49,331 bases of DNA from NCBI GenBank assembly GCA_966185765.1, contig CBIFVZ010000018.1, forward strand, positions 1 to 49,331, in the 5' to 3' direction. Position 1 is the stretch's first letter. Every line of letters starts with the position of its first letter. The notes under the pieces were generated by a model. It was given only the letters and a program-made list of their open reading frames with translations, was not told the DNA's origin and searched no databases. Source of the stretch: CBIFVZ01 sp966185765. GTDB lineage: Bacteria > Pseudomonadota > Gammaproteobacteria > Enterobacterales > Enterobacteriaceae. The position numbers were made by a program, and so were the translations under genes. Below, one piece after another: positions 25,802 through 34,163 of this stretch.

Positions 25802-25832
25802 TGACGAATGGTCGAGATTCAACCATTCGTCA
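25802..25832. repeat. 11-bp inverted repeat between yigL and yigM
   Basis: TGACGAATGGT and ACCATTCGTCA form a perfect 11-bp stem with a 9-nt loop, 9 nt after the yigL stop. It lacks a T tract on the minus strand, so it is either a weak terminator, a stabilising 3' hairpin or a protein site. Confidence 0.65.
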
Positions 25833-25840
25833 GAAAAGGT

Positions 25841-26647
25841 TTACTCCGCGTTCAAAAACAAGCGGCGCAGGTAGTGCGGTACGGCATCGTCAGCGTTGGT
25901 GCCAATCACTTCCAGTTCCGGCAGCAGGTCCTTCAGACGCTGGTGGGCGTTGCCCATAATGCAGCCCTTGCCCGCCATCGACAGCATCTCTTTGTCATTC
26001 ATGCCATCACCAAAGGAAATACATTCTTTCAGTCCATAGCCCATCGCTTTCGCAACCGCCTCCAGCGCGTGGCCCTTAGAGACGCCGCCCGCCATCACTT
26101 CAAGGCAGGTCACGGTTGAAAAGCTGACGTTCACCCGGTCGCCCCAGCGCGCGTTAATCGCCTGCTCCAAAGGCAGCAGCTTGTCGTGATCGTCGCAGGT
26201 AAAGAACACTTTGCTTACGCCGTCGGTTTCCAGCAGGCCCGGCTCGAACAGCTGATAGCTGAACTCGCCTTCCTGAAAATAGGCCATCATTTCCGGGCGA
26301 TGGCGACTCATAAACCAGTCGTCGCCGCGATAGACGTTGGTGATGATATGGGCGTCATCGCGCACCACGCCATAGAGGTCTGCGGCAATGTCGCGGTCCA
26401 GATCGTGGGTAAAGACCAGGTTGCCGTCGGTGTCATGCACGCGCGCCCCGTTGGAGGTAATCATGTAGGCGCGGATTTCCAGGCTGTCGCGGATCTGGGC
26501 CACATCAATGTGATGACGACCGGTCGCAAAGACAAAATGCACGTCGCGCTCGGTCAGTAATTTCAGGGTTTCTTTTGCGTAAGGCGTAAGGACATGGCTT
26601 GGCGACAGCAGCGTGCCGTCTAAATCAGATGCAACAACCTGGTACAT
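25841..26647 (-). CDS. yigL: HAD-superfamily sugar-phosphate phosphatase YigL
   Basis: YigL is a Cof-type HAD phosphatase; in E. coli it dephosphorylates sugar phosphates such as glucose-6-phosphate and can be produced from the pldB-yigL message stabilised by the sRNA SgrS. The 268-residue call starts at MYQVVASDLDGTLL, as in E. coli. ATG 26656 (MNPMYQ) is also possible because GAGG precedes it more closely. HAD motifs are DLDGTLL (8-14), TSNGA, the Lys in GGVSKGHAL and FGDGMNDKEM. It follows pldB by about 30 nt. SgrS pairing was not assessed. Confidence 0.94.
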   Translation of the reverse strand: MYQVVASDLDGTLLSPSHVLTPYAKETLKLLTERDVHFVFATGRHHIDVAQIRDSLEIRAYMITSNGARVHDTDGNLVFTHDLDRDIAADLYGVVRDDAHIITNVYRGDDWFMSRHRPEMMAYFQEGEFSYQLFEPGLLETDGVSKVFFTCDDHDKLLPLEQAINARWGDRVNVSFSTVTCLEVMAGGVSKGHALEAVAKAMGYGLKECISFGDGMNDKEMLSMAGKGCIMGNAHQRLKDLLPELEVIGTNADDAVPHYLRRLFLNAE

Positions 26648-26677
26648 AGGGTTCATTCTACCTCTGGAGTCAGTCAA

Positions 26678-27676
26678 TCAGTTGTGCCGGTCGAAGAAAT
26701 CAACAATGGCATTCAGTGCAATGGCGCGCATCTCGTCCGTTTCAAACAGGATCTCGTGAAACGCACCGGTAATTGTTAACGGTGTCTCCCCTTCACAGGG
26801 GTTGCCTGCTGCGGCGCGCTCGGCACAGAAGCGGTCATGCATACGGTTATCCACCACGCGGTCATCTTCTGCCTGCACCAGCAACATCGGCGTGGTGGTA
26901 CTGACCGCATGCGCTATGACCTGCTCACCGGCAAGGATGCCTTCGCGCACCCAGTGGTAGGTTGGCCCGCCCACACGCAGGCTCGGGTCATCGGCATAAA
27001 AACGCAGGTTGCGGCGATAGCGCTCACGGCTGTGGGTCAGCACGTTAAGGCCAAACGGCAGTGCACGCCAGCGCCCAGTACCAATGGCGTAGTTTTCGCG
27101 GATACGCTGATGGCCCTCAGCCCAGTCGAGAATGTGGCGCACCATCCACTCAGGCAGACGCAGTACAATGCCAAACATTGGCGCGCACAGCGCCACGGCA
27201 TCAAACGCCTGCGGATTGCGCTGCAAAAATAGCGTGGTAATCGCCCCACCCATCGAATGCGCCAGCGCGTAGCGCTTACGCCACGGGCCGTTGGCAATTT
27301 CGCGTTGCCACAGCAGCTCCAGGTCATCCACATAGTCGCTGAACTTCACCACGTGACCACGGTGCGTATCTGACAGCATGCGCCCGGAGCGCCCCTGACC
27401 ACGGTGGTCGATAATCAGTACGTCGAAGCCACAGTGGAACAAATCCCAGGCAAGCTCCGCATACTTCACGTAGCTTTCAATGCGACCTGGCGAAATTAAC
27501 ACCACGCTATCATGCCGGGGCGCCAGAAAACGCACAAAGCGCAACGGAACGCCGTCCACGCCAACCAGTTCGCACTCTTCCCGTTGCTGCCAGAAGTCCA
27601 TCAATGGACCTGTGGTGAAAGCAGCAAATGCTTTCTCCCTGTTCAACCAACTCTTTTTATGCTGAGACTCAGGCAT
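26678..27676 (-). CDS. pldB: Lysophospholipase L2 PldB
   Basis: PldB is a membrane-associated lysophospholipase with an alpha/beta hydrolase fold. ATG 27676 (MPESQHKKSW, 332 aa) is preceded by GGAGG at 8-nt spacing and fits the roughly 340-aa E. coli protein; the frame stays open upstream to 27754 without better signals. Features are IDHRGQGRSG, the nucleophile elbow LAHSMGGA and the catalytic His in GAFHEILFE. It is divergent from rhtB. Confidence 0.94.
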   Translation of the reverse strand: MPESQHKKSWLNREKAFAAFTTGPLMDFWQQREECELVGVDGVPLRFVRFLAPRHDSVVLISPGRIESYVKYAELAWDLFHCGFDVLIIDHRGQGRSGRMLSDTHRGHVVKFSDYVDDLELLWQREIANGPWRKRYALAHSMGGAITTLFLQRNPQAFDAVALCAPMFGIVLRLPEWMVRHILDWAEGHQRIRENYAIGTGRWRALPFGLNVLTHSRERYRRNLRFYADDPSLRVGGPTYHWVREGILAGEQVIAHAVSTTTPMLLVQAEDDRVVDNRMHDRFCAERAAAGNPCEGETPLTITGAFHEILFETDEMRAIALNAIVDFFDRHN

Positions 27677-27780
27677 TCTTGCCGCCTCCGCGCGTGGAAT
27701 ATCGCTTTTTTTGTGGCTCATGGAATAACCATAAACAATACCGTATTGTGGCATAAACAGACGCCCAGCGGGAGTTTCAC

Positions 27781-28401
27781 ATGAGTTTTGAATGGTGGTG
27801 TACCTATCTGCTTACCACCCTGATTCTGAGCCTGTCTCCGGGTTCAGGCGCGATTAACACCATGACCACGGCCATCAGTCACGGCTACCGTGGGGCTGCG
27901 GCATCCATAAGCGGTTTGCAGGTTGGCCTGTCGGTTCACATTGTGTTGGTTGGTGCCGGGCTGGGCGCGCTGTTCTCGCGCTCGGTTCTGGCATTTGAGG
28001 TGTTGAAATGGGCGGGTGCCGCTTACCTTGTCTGGCTTGGCATCCAACAGTGGCGTGCGGCAGGTGCAATCGACCTGAAGACGCTGGCGCGCAGCCAGCC
28101 GCGCAGCCAGTTGTTCCGCCGCGCTGTGTTTGTGAACCTCACCAACCCCAAAAGTATTGTCTTTCTGGCGGCACTGTTCCCACAGTTTATTGTGCCGCAT
28201 CAACCCCAGGCGATGCAGTACCTGGTGCTCGGCGTCACAACCGTAGCCGTTGATATTCTGGTTATGATTGGCTACGCCACACTGGCCAAACGCATCGCAG
28301 GCTGGCTCAAAGGACCGCGCCAGATGGGCGCGCTGAACCGGGTCTTCGGCTCGCTGTTTATGCTGGTTGGTGCGCTGCTTGCAAGCGCACGCCATGCCTG
28401 A
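27781..28401 (+). CDS. rhtB: Homoserine/homoserine lactone exporter RhtB
   Basis: RhtB is an LysE/RhtB-family inner-membrane exporter giving resistance to homoserine and homoserine lactone. The 206-residue protein has six predicted helices and the family signature LSPGSGAINTMTTAISHGYRGA near the N terminus, plus NLTNPKSIVFLAALFPQF mid-protein. It is convergent with its paralogue rhtC, 30 nt away. Confidence 0.96.
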   Translation: MSFEWWCTYLLTTLILSLSPGSGAINTMTTAISHGYRGAAASISGLQVGLSVHIVLVGAGLGALFSRSVLAFEVLKWAGAAYLVWLGIQQWRAAGAIDLKTLARSQPRSQLFRRAVFVNLTNPKSIVFLAALFPQFIVPHQPQAMQYLVLGVTTVAVDILVMIGYATLAKRIAGWLKGPRQMGALNRVFGSLFMLVGALLASARHA

Positions 28402-28406
28402 GTAGA

Positions 28407-28424
28407 TGCCGGGCGCCCCCGGCA
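28407..28424. terminator. GC hairpin between convergent rhtB and rhtC
   Basis: TGCCGGG and CCCGGCA pair over a 4-nt loop (28407-28424). T tracts are poor on both sides, so it is at best a weak bidirectional terminator. Confidence 0.5.
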
Positions 28425-28431
28425 CCGTTTA

Positions 28432-29055
28432 TTAGCGGGAAATGATCAGATGGATACCAAAACCGGCAAACAGTGCCCCCGCCACGCCATCAATCCACTT
28501 TGCCAGTTTCTGATAGCCGCGGCGCATTGCCGGTAGCGCGAACAGGCTTGCCACCAGGGTAAACCACGCCAGGGTTTCCAGCGCAATTAACGCAAAAATA
28601 CCCCACCGTGCAGACGCACCAATATTGTCGCCGACAAACAGCGAGAAGACACTACCAAAGTAAATAATGGCCTTTGGATTGGCCAGATTAGTCAGTAAAC
28701 CTTTTACAAAGCTACGGCCACCGTGCGCCAGTTCAACCTGCGGCGCGGATTCGGCAGCGTCGCTTTTTTTCCTGAGCGCGCCACGCAGCATCTGCCAGCC
28801 CATCCAGCACAGATACAGGCCACCGCCCACCATAATGATGTTATGCAGCCACGCCATTTTCTCAAGAATCAGGTGCAGGCCCAGTAACGCGACGCCCGCC
28901 CACACCATTACGCCGCAGGTGATGCCCAGTACACCCATCATTGCCTCTTTACGCGAGCGGCTAACGGCGGTCTGCGACACGAAGAAAAAGTCAGGGCCGG
29001 GGCTCATCAGCGCCACAATGTGCACCAGCGCCACGGTAAGAAAAAGCATCAACAT
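28432..29055 (-). CDS. rhtC: Threonine exporter RhtC
   Basis: RhtC exports threonine and is an LysE/RhtB-family paralogue of RhtB. ATG 29055 gives MLMLFLTVALVHIVALMSPGPDF and 207 residues, matching E. coli (206 aa); the frame extends to 29097 without a better start. The family signature SPGPDFFFVSQTAVSRSRKEA and NLANPKAIIYFGSVFSLF are present, with six predicted membrane helices. recQ ends 65 nt upstream on the same strand. Confidence 0.95.
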   Translation of the reverse strand: MLMLFLTVALVHIVALMSPGPDFFFVSQTAVSRSRKEAMMGVLGITCGVMVWAGVALLGLHLILEKMAWLHNIIMVGGGLYLCWMGWQMLRGALRKKSDAAESAPQVELAHGGRSFVKGLLTNLANPKAIIYFGSVFSLFVGDNIGASARWGIFALIALETLAWFTLVASLFALPAMRRGYQKLAKWIDGVAGALFAGFGIHLIISR

Positions 29056-29120
29056 AGATACGCTCAGGATGAAAAAAGAGAATCTCCATCCTGCCACGTT
29101 TAGAAAGGTCTGACTACGGG

Positions 29121-30953
29121 TTACTCGTCGACGCCGTCAACGTGCTCGCGAATCAGCGTCATGAAAGGCATACCAAAACGCTCCAGTTTACGTGTGCCCA
29201 CCCCGTTAACGCTCAGCATTTCGCCCGGGCTGAGCGGCATCTGCTCGGCCATTTCAATAAGTGTGGCGTCGTTAAACACCACATAAGGCGGGATGTTTTC
29301 TTCATCGGCAATGGCCTTACGCAGCTTACGCAGTTTGGCAAACAGCTTGCGGTCATAGTTGCCAACGGCAGCGCGCTGGCTGACGCGTGGTTTGAGCGCC
29401 TGCACGCGCGGCACTGCCAGCATCAGCGGCGCTTCGCCACGCAATAACGGGCGCGCCGCTTCGGTAAGTTGTAGCGCGGAATGCTGGGCAATGTTCTGCG
29501 TCACCACGCCCAGATGAATCAACTGACGAATCACGCTTACCCAGTGCTCCTGAGTCTGATCGCGCCCAATGCCGTAAACCGGTAGTTTGTCGTGCTGGAA
29601 CTCACGAATGCGCTGATTATTGGCACCGCGCAGCACCTCCACAACATACCCCATGCCAAAGCGCTGATTAACACGATAAATCGTCGATAGCGCCTTTTGC
29701 GCATCCACCAGGCCGTCATAACGGCGCGGCGGGTCGAGGCAAATATCGCAATTACCGCAAGGCTGCTGGCGGCCTTCACCAAAGTAGTTGAGCAGCACCA
29801 GACGCCGACAGGTCTGTGCTTCCGCAAACGCCCCCATCGCGTTGAGCTTATGGCGTTCAATGTCCTGCAACTGCCCGGCGGGTTTCTCCTCCAGGCAGCG
29901 GCGCAGCCACGCCATATCGGCCGGGTCGTAAAACAACATCGCTTCAGCAGGCAGGCCATCACGCCCGGCGCGACCGGTTTCCTGGTAATACGATTCGATG
30001 TTGCGTGGGATATCAAAATGCACCACAAAGCGCACGTTGGGCTTATTGATGCCCATCCCAAAGGCCACGGTGGCCACCACAATTTGCAGGTCGTCGCGCT
30101 GGAATTTCTCCTGCACGTTTGCGCGCACCGCATTATCAAGCCCGGCATGATAGGCCCCGGCGCTGATGCCGCGCGCCTGTAAGCGCGCCGCGGTGTCTTC
30201 GACTTTTGAACGACTGTTGCAGTAGATGATGCCGGATTTACCGCGTTGCTCCTGCACATAGCGCAACAGCTGGTCCATCGGTTTGAATTTTTCCATCAGC
30301 ATGTAGCGGATGTTGGGGCGGTCAAAGCTGCTGACCTGAATAAACGGGTCCTGTAATCCCAGCAGGCGCACAATGTCCAGACGCGTGGTTTCATCGGCCG
30401 TTGCCGTCAACGCCATAAACGGCACCTGTGGCAGATGAGCGCGAAGCTGGCCCAGCAGTGCGTACTCCGGGCGAAAGTCGTGGCCCCACTGTGAAATACA
30501 GTGCGCTTCATCCACCGCCAGCAGCGACAGGTTCCACTGCGACAATCGGTCGATGAAATTATCCATCATCAGGCGTTCAGGGGCGATGTAGAGCAGGCGT
30601 ACCTGGCCGCTGCGACAGCCGTCCAGCACGGCTAACTGCTCCTCGCGGCTCTGCGTGGAATTCAGGCAGGCGGCGGACACGCCGTTTGCCAAAAGCTGGT
30701 CGACCTGGTCTTTCATGAGCGAGATAAGCGGCGAGACCACCACCGTCAGCCCACTAAATACCAGCGCCGGTATCTGATAGCACAGTGATTTACCGCCACC
30801 CGTCGGCATGACCACCAGGCTGTCACGCCCGCCGAGCACCGTACTGATGATGGTTTCCTGGCCCGGGCGGAACTGCTGGTAGCCAAAGGTTTCCTGCAAA
30901 ACCTGTCTCGCCAGCGATTCCTGGTTTAATACTTCCGCCTGCGCCACGTTCAC
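29121..30953 (-). CDS. recQ: ATP-dependent DNA helicase RecQ
   Basis: RecQ is a 3'-5' helicase of the RecF recombination pathway and replication repair. The 610-residue protein starts MNVAQAEVLNQES, one residue longer than E. coli. It has the Q motif (FGYQQFRPGQ), Walker A TGGGKSLCYQ, DEAHCISQWGHDFRPEY (DEAH box and aromatic-rich loop), motif VI QETGRAGRDG, the RQC zinc cysteines (CRRLVLLNYFGEG then CGNCDIC), a winged helix and a C-terminal HRDC domain (about 530-605). Confidence 0.98.
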   Translation of the reverse strand: MNVAQAEVLNQESLARQVLQETFGYQQFRPGQETIISTVLGGRDSLVVMPTGGGKSLCYQIPALVFSGLTVVVSPLISLMKDQVDQLLANGVSAACLNSTQSREEQLAVLDGCRSGQVRLLYIAPERLMMDNFIDRLSQWNLSLLAVDEAHCISQWGHDFRPEYALLGQLRAHLPQVPFMALTATADETTRLDIVRLLGLQDPFIQVSSFDRPNIRYMLMEKFKPMDQLLRYVQEQRGKSGIIYCNSRSKVEDTAARLQARGISAGAYHAGLDNAVRANVQEKFQRDDLQIVVATVAFGMGINKPNVRFVVHFDIPRNIESYYQETGRAGRDGLPAEAMLFYDPADMAWLRRCLEEKPAGQLQDIERHKLNAMGAFAEAQTCRRLVLLNYFGEGRQQPCGNCDICLDPPRRYDGLVDAQKALSTIYRVNQRFGMGYVVEVLRGANNQRIREFQHDKLPVYGIGRDQTQEHWVSVIRQLIHLGVVTQNIAQHSALQLTEAARPLLRGEAPLMLAVPRVQALKPRVSQRAAVGNYDRKLFAKLRKLRKAIADEENIPPYVVFNDATLIEMAEQMPLSPGEMLSVNGVGTRKLERFGMPFMTLIREHVDGVDE

Positions 30954-30964
30954 CCCACCTGCTT

Positions 30965-30995
30965 AAAAAGAAACAGGCGCTATTTTCAGCGCCTG
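30965..30995 (-). terminator. Intrinsic terminator of pldA
   Basis: On the minus strand CAGGCGCT-GAAAAT-AGCGCCTG (30974-30995) is followed by TTTCTTTTT. It sits 19 nt past the pldA stop and just before recQ, so recQ is likely to have its own start signals. Confidence 0.88.
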
Positions 30996-31014
30996 AGAGA
31001 TAAACTGCAATGCC

Positions 31015-31878
31015 TCAAAGTATATCGTTGAGCATGATTCCCAAACCAAAGCGTGTCTGGTTGAAATTGTAGTCAATTAATGACTCACCGTAACCGCTGT
31101 AAAGCTGGCCGTAAAGTCGTACATGCTGCGTGATGGGATAACTTACCCCCAGCTCCGCGCCGCCGTAGCCCGTATTCCAGTTGTACTGGCCTTTCGCACT
31201 CAGTACCGCCTCGCCCAGCGCGTAACCTACTCTGAGCTGGTAATAACCGGTGTAGCGCGTGATATCCGCATTGTCATCGGTATTACCCACCACATACCAC
31301 GGGCGAATCTCCGCCAGCCACGGGCCGTTTTGCGCCATCAAACGGGCGTACGCGCGGTTCCAGCTACGCGACGTTGGTTCGGCATGGCCGTTCGACTGGT
31401 GATTAAAACCCACTTCAACGTCATGCAGCGTCCAGCCGCCAAACTGGTAGTCGGTGGCAAAACCGAGAAACAGCTGCGGTTCGTAGTTGGTTTCACGAAA
31501 AGGGGCGGAGTGGTTACCGTTGGTTAACTGCCACCATGAGCGCTGCGTATAAGAGGCGGCCAGCACCGAATTGTCACCGGCAATGCCGCGCCAGATGGGA
31601 AAGGCGAGACTAAACTGAAACTTCAGTTCGTCACGGCGGGCATCCTGCGCCCAGTCGTAGGACTCAATGGCATTCTTATTAATGTGGTCGGTCATGGTGT
31701 AGAGCACATAGTTGCTCTCATACGGGTAGAGCGTCAGGAAGTTGCCATTATCCTGTAGCAGGTTGGCGGTTACGCTGCCGCGAGCGGCGGTGTTGGTGAT
31801 GGGTTTCGCTTCCTCTGCCATAACCGAAGCGGGTAACAGCGTCGTTGCCAGCACGCCGCCCATTAATTTGTGCATCAT
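31015..31878 (-). CDS. pldA: Outer membrane phospholipase A PldA
   Basis: PldA (OMPLA) is a Ca2+-dependent outer-membrane phospholipase active as a dimer when lipid asymmetry is lost. The 287-residue precursor has a signal peptide with likely cleavage after VMA (residue 21). The mature 12-stranded barrel contains the catalytic His and Ser in GFNHQSNG and the Asn in TSRSWNR, and ends in an amphipathic strand. GGGAGA lies 6 nt before ATG 31878. A strong terminator follows. Confidence 0.97.
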   Translation of the reverse strand: MMHKLMGGVLATTLLPASVMAEEAKPITNTAARGSVTANLLQDNGNFLTLYPYESNYVLYTMTDHINKNAIESYDWAQDARRDELKFQFSLAFPIWRGIAGDNSVLAASYTQRSWWQLTNGNHSAPFRETNYEPQLFLGFATDYQFGGWTLHDVEVGFNHQSNGHAEPTSRSWNRAYARLMAQNGPWLAEIRPWYVVGNTDDNADITRYTGYYQLRVGYALGEAVLSAKGQYNWNTGYGGAELGVSYPITQHVRLYGQLYSGYGESLIDYNFNQTRFGLGIMLNDIL

Positions 31879-32052
31879 CCATGTTCTCCCGAACGAATAA
31901 GAAATTCTGAATTATTTTTTGCTGGCAACATTTTACATGTGCTATTAGCGCCCGAATTGTCTCCGTTTATTAATAAATTGAAAAGTTACATTAATGGAAC
32001 ATAGAATCAAAACCACCATAACAATACCGTGAGAACATCACTGGAGCGCCCT

Positions 32053-32523
32053 ATGTCAGGCAACCTGCTTACCCGAGAAACCGTACTGAAACTTGTTGGC
32101 GAGGTTTTCGTCTACCAGATGCCCTTTAACCGTGCACTGGGCCTGGAGCTTGAGCGCTACGAATCCACCTTTGCGCAGCTCGCGTTCAACCACCAGACCA
32201 TGCTGGTGGGCAACCACGCCCAGGGCATTTTGCACGGCGGTGCCATTGCTGCGGCGCTGGACGTAGCCGCCGGGCTGGTATGCGTGGGTAATACGCTAAC
32301 GCGCCATGAAACCATTGCCGAAGAAGAGTTGCGCCAGCGTCTGTCGCGCATGGGCACCATTGATTTGCGGGTGGACTATCTGCGCCCGGGACGCGGTGAG
32401 CGCTTTACCGCCACCAGCAGCCTGTTGCGTGCGGGCAACAAAGTCGCCGTAGCGCGTGTGGAGTTGCATAACGAGGCTCAGTTGCATATCGCCAGCGCGA
32501 CTGCAACGTATATGGTGGGCTAA
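32053..32523 (+). CDS. yigI: Hot-dog fold thioesterase family protein YigI
   Basis: YigI is a PaaI-like hot-dog fold protein, reported in E. coli to act as a medium/long-chain acyl-CoA thioesterase. ATG 32053 (MSGNLLTRETVL, 156 aa) has GGAG at 6-nt spacing and fits the 155-aa E. coli protein; the upstream open frame from 32029 is not needed. The core has GNHAQGILHGGAIAAALDVAAG, the usual active-site helix region, and MGTIDLRVDYLRPGRG. It is divergent from pldA and 48 nt before rarD. Confidence 0.94.
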   Translation: MSGNLLTRETVLKLVGEVFVYQMPFNRALGLELERYESTFAQLAFNHQTMLVGNHAQGILHGGAIAAALDVAAGLVCVGNTLTRHETIAEEELRQRLSRMGTIDLRVDYLRPGRGERFTATSSLLRAGNKVAVARVELHNEAQLHIASATATYMVG

Positions 32524-32571
32524 CCGCAGCTTTGTTACACTGGACTCCCATTTGTAAACCAAAGTTAATTC

Positions 32572-33468
32572 ATGGATGCGAAGCAAACGCGGCAGGGCAT
32601 ATTGCTTGCTCTCGCCGCTTATTTTATTTGGGGCATTGCCCCGGCTTATTTCAAGCTGATTCATTATGTCCCCGCCGATGAGATTCTGACGCACCGCGTT
32701 ATCTGGTCTTTCTTCTTTATGCTGGCACTGGTGTCGCTTGGGCGGCAGTGGTCAAAGGTACGTCAGGTTTTTCGCACGCCAAAGAAGGTGCATGGCTTAG
32801 GGCTTTCTGCCGTGCTGGTTGGCGGTAACTGGCTGCTGTTTATCTGGGCGGTGAACAACCACCACATGCTGGAAGCGAGCCTGGGTTATTTCATTAACCC
32901 GCTGGTGAACGTGTTGCTGGGCGTGATTTTCCTCGGCGAACGTTTTCGCCGGATGCAGTGGGTGGCGGTGCTGCTTGCCGTGTGCGGCGTGCTGGTGCAA
33001 CTGTGGACATTTGGCTCCGTGCCGTTGATTGCGCTCGGCCTTGCCTTTAGCTTCGCGTTCTACGGCCTGCTGCGTAAACGCATTGCGGTTGACGCCAGCA
33101 GCGGCATGCTGATTGAGACGCTGTGGCTGCTGCCGGTGGCGGCGATTTATCTGTTTGGCATTGCCAATAGCGCTACCAGCCACATGAGCCAGAACCCATT
33201 AAACCTGAACCTGCTGCTGATTGCCGCCGGTATCGTGACGACCGTACCGCTCTTGTGCTTTACCGGTGCCGCCAACCGCCTGCGCCTGTCAACGCTGGGC
33301 TTTTTCCAGTACATCGGCCCCACGCTGATGTTCCTGCTGGCGGTCACGTTCTACGGCGAAGTCCCCGGCCCGGACAAGATGGTCACGTTCGCCTTTATCT
33401 GGGCAGCGCTGGCGCTGTTTATTATGGACGCCGTCTACACCCAACGCCGCACCCGCCGCGGCCTGTAA
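32572..33468 (+). CDS. rarD: EamA family transporter RarD
   Basis: RarD is an inner-membrane drug/metabolite-type permease; the E. coli protein has been linked to chloramphenicol sensitivity but its natural substrate is unknown. The 298-residue protein has ten predicted helices, starting MDAKQTRQGILLALAAYFIWGIAPAYFK, and a positively charged C terminus (RRTRRGL). It is the last gene before a 695-nt gene-free interval; a terminator follows immediately. Confidence 0.95.
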   Translation: MDAKQTRQGILLALAAYFIWGIAPAYFKLIHYVPADEILTHRVIWSFFFMLALVSLGRQWSKVRQVFRTPKKVHGLGLSAVLVGGNWLLFIWAVNNHHMLEASLGYFINPLVNVLLGVIFLGERFRRMQWVAVLLAVCGVLVQLWTFGSVPLIALGLAFSFAFYGLLRKRIAVDASSGMLIETLWLLPVAAIYLFGIANSATSHMSQNPLNLNLLLIAAGIVTTVPLLCFTGAANRLRLSTLGFFQYIGPTLMFLLAVTFYGEVPGPDKMVTFAFIWAALALFIMDAVYTQRRTRRGL

Positions 33469-33473
33469 CGCAG

Positions 33474-33509
33474 ACCGGCTTTTCCACCGAGGAAAGCCGG
33501 TTTTTCTTT
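33474..33509 (+). terminator. Intrinsic terminator of rarD
   Basis: An 11-bp stem with one bulged T (ACCGGCTTTTCC against GGAAAGCCGGT, loop ACCGA) is followed by TTTTTCTTT. It begins 5 nt past the rarD stop. Confidence 0.88.
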
Positions 33510-33510
33510 A

Positions 33511-33538
33511 CACCCAGCACCCAACACCCAACACCCAA
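33511..33538. repeat. Heptanucleotide repeat (CACCCAA)4, potential G-quadruplex
   Basis: Four 7-nt units, CACCCAG then three CACCCAA, run without interruption. On the minus strand they give four GGG runs (complements of 33513-33515, 33520-33522, 33527-33529, 33534-33536) with three 4-nt loops, a canonical G3-N1-7 quadruplex motif. It starts directly after the rarD terminator T tract. Confidence 0.9.
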
Positions 33539-33639
33539 CAATGTGAATCACCAGCTTCACGCTTCCCTACGTTTTTCTCCTCCACCAACCCTTTTTTGCC
33601 CTTGCCTTTAACTTTATTACAACCTTTCAGCGACAAAGA

Positions 33640-33930
33640 AAAAACGCGCACTCCAGCGAGCTGTCAGTGTGGGTGGGGCCGGCTGAAAATCGCCGAAGCG
33701 TTCGCGGCTGGCCGGGGCGGCCCGCAGGGATGCGGGCCGAGGGCGCGATTTGCATGGACGCTGCATTGCGCCCGCCCCCGATAAGCCAGACGGCGATAAG
33801 CGCAGGGCACCGCGAAGCGGCGATTTTCTTTGCCGGGAGCCGGGATTCAAAAGGGGGCGGCGGCGAGTCCCCTTTTGCCGTTCACGTACTCAGCAGTCCA
33901 GACAGGAATGCGAACTTAACGTGAACGGAA
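33640..33930. repeat. GC-rich multi-hairpin intergenic element
   Basis: This stretch of about 290 bp is much richer in GC than its flanks and contains nested inverted repeats. An 11-bp long-range pair (GAAAATCGCCG 33685-33695 / CGGCGATTTTC 33818-33828) encloses hairpins at 33718-33739 (CGGCCCGC/GCGGGCCG) and 33741-33773 (GGGCGC/GCGCCC). Further right are 33848-33877 (CAAAAGGGG/CCCCTTTTG) and 33878-33928 (CCGTTCACGT/ACGTGAACGG, 31-nt loop). A 77-codon minus-strand frame (33617-33850) covers most of it; its wording resembles small hypothetical ORFs I recall from other Enterobacteriaceae, which suggests a dispersed repeat rather than a gene. Confidence 0.6.
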
Positions 33931-33950
33931 CATTCCACAAAACCAGAAAG

Positions 33951-33990
33951 CCACCAGCCACCAGCCACCACACACCAGCCACCAGCCCCC
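33951..33990 (-). repeat. Heptanucleotide repeat with three Chi octamers
   Basis: Five in-phase 7-nt units (CCACCAG, CCACCAG, CCACCAC, ACACCAG, CCACCAG) are followed by CCCCC. On the minus strand this reads as a CTGGTGG array holding three perfect Chi sites GCTGGTGG (33951-33958, 33958-33965, 33979-33986). Chi is the octamer that switches RecBCD from degradation to recombination. Confidence 0.85.
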
Positions 33991-34086
33991 AATAAAAATC
34001 ACAGAAAAACAGGCACACCAATCTACCAGCCCAAAAACACTCCGAAGAAAAAGCCCCCTCAACACCGTGAAAAAACTCTGGCCCTC

Positions 34087-34124
34087 AAAAACAAAAAACC
34101 AGCATTCGGTTCCCCGAACACTGG
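34087..34124 (-). terminator. Intrinsic terminator of corA
   Basis: On the minus strand CCAGTGTTCGG-GGAA-CCGAATGCTGG (34099-34124) forms an 11-bp stem including two central wobble pairs, followed by TTTTTTGTTTTT. It lies about 40 nt past the corA stop. Confidence 0.88.
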
Positions 34125-34163
34125 CTCTATGCCTTACCAAAAGAAGCCGCCCGCGGCCCCCAA

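Noticed and set aside
25800..25850. Possible BirA operator upstream of yigM
   Set aside because: TAAACC and GGTTGA half-sites are 13 bp apart rather than the expected 15-16, one half includes the yigL stop codon and the other is degenerate.
33617..33850. 77-codon minus-strand frame in the rarD-corA gap as a real gene
   Set aside because: It is Arg/Pro/Ser-rich, has no domain and is encoded by the stems of the structured element, so a repeat is the better reading.
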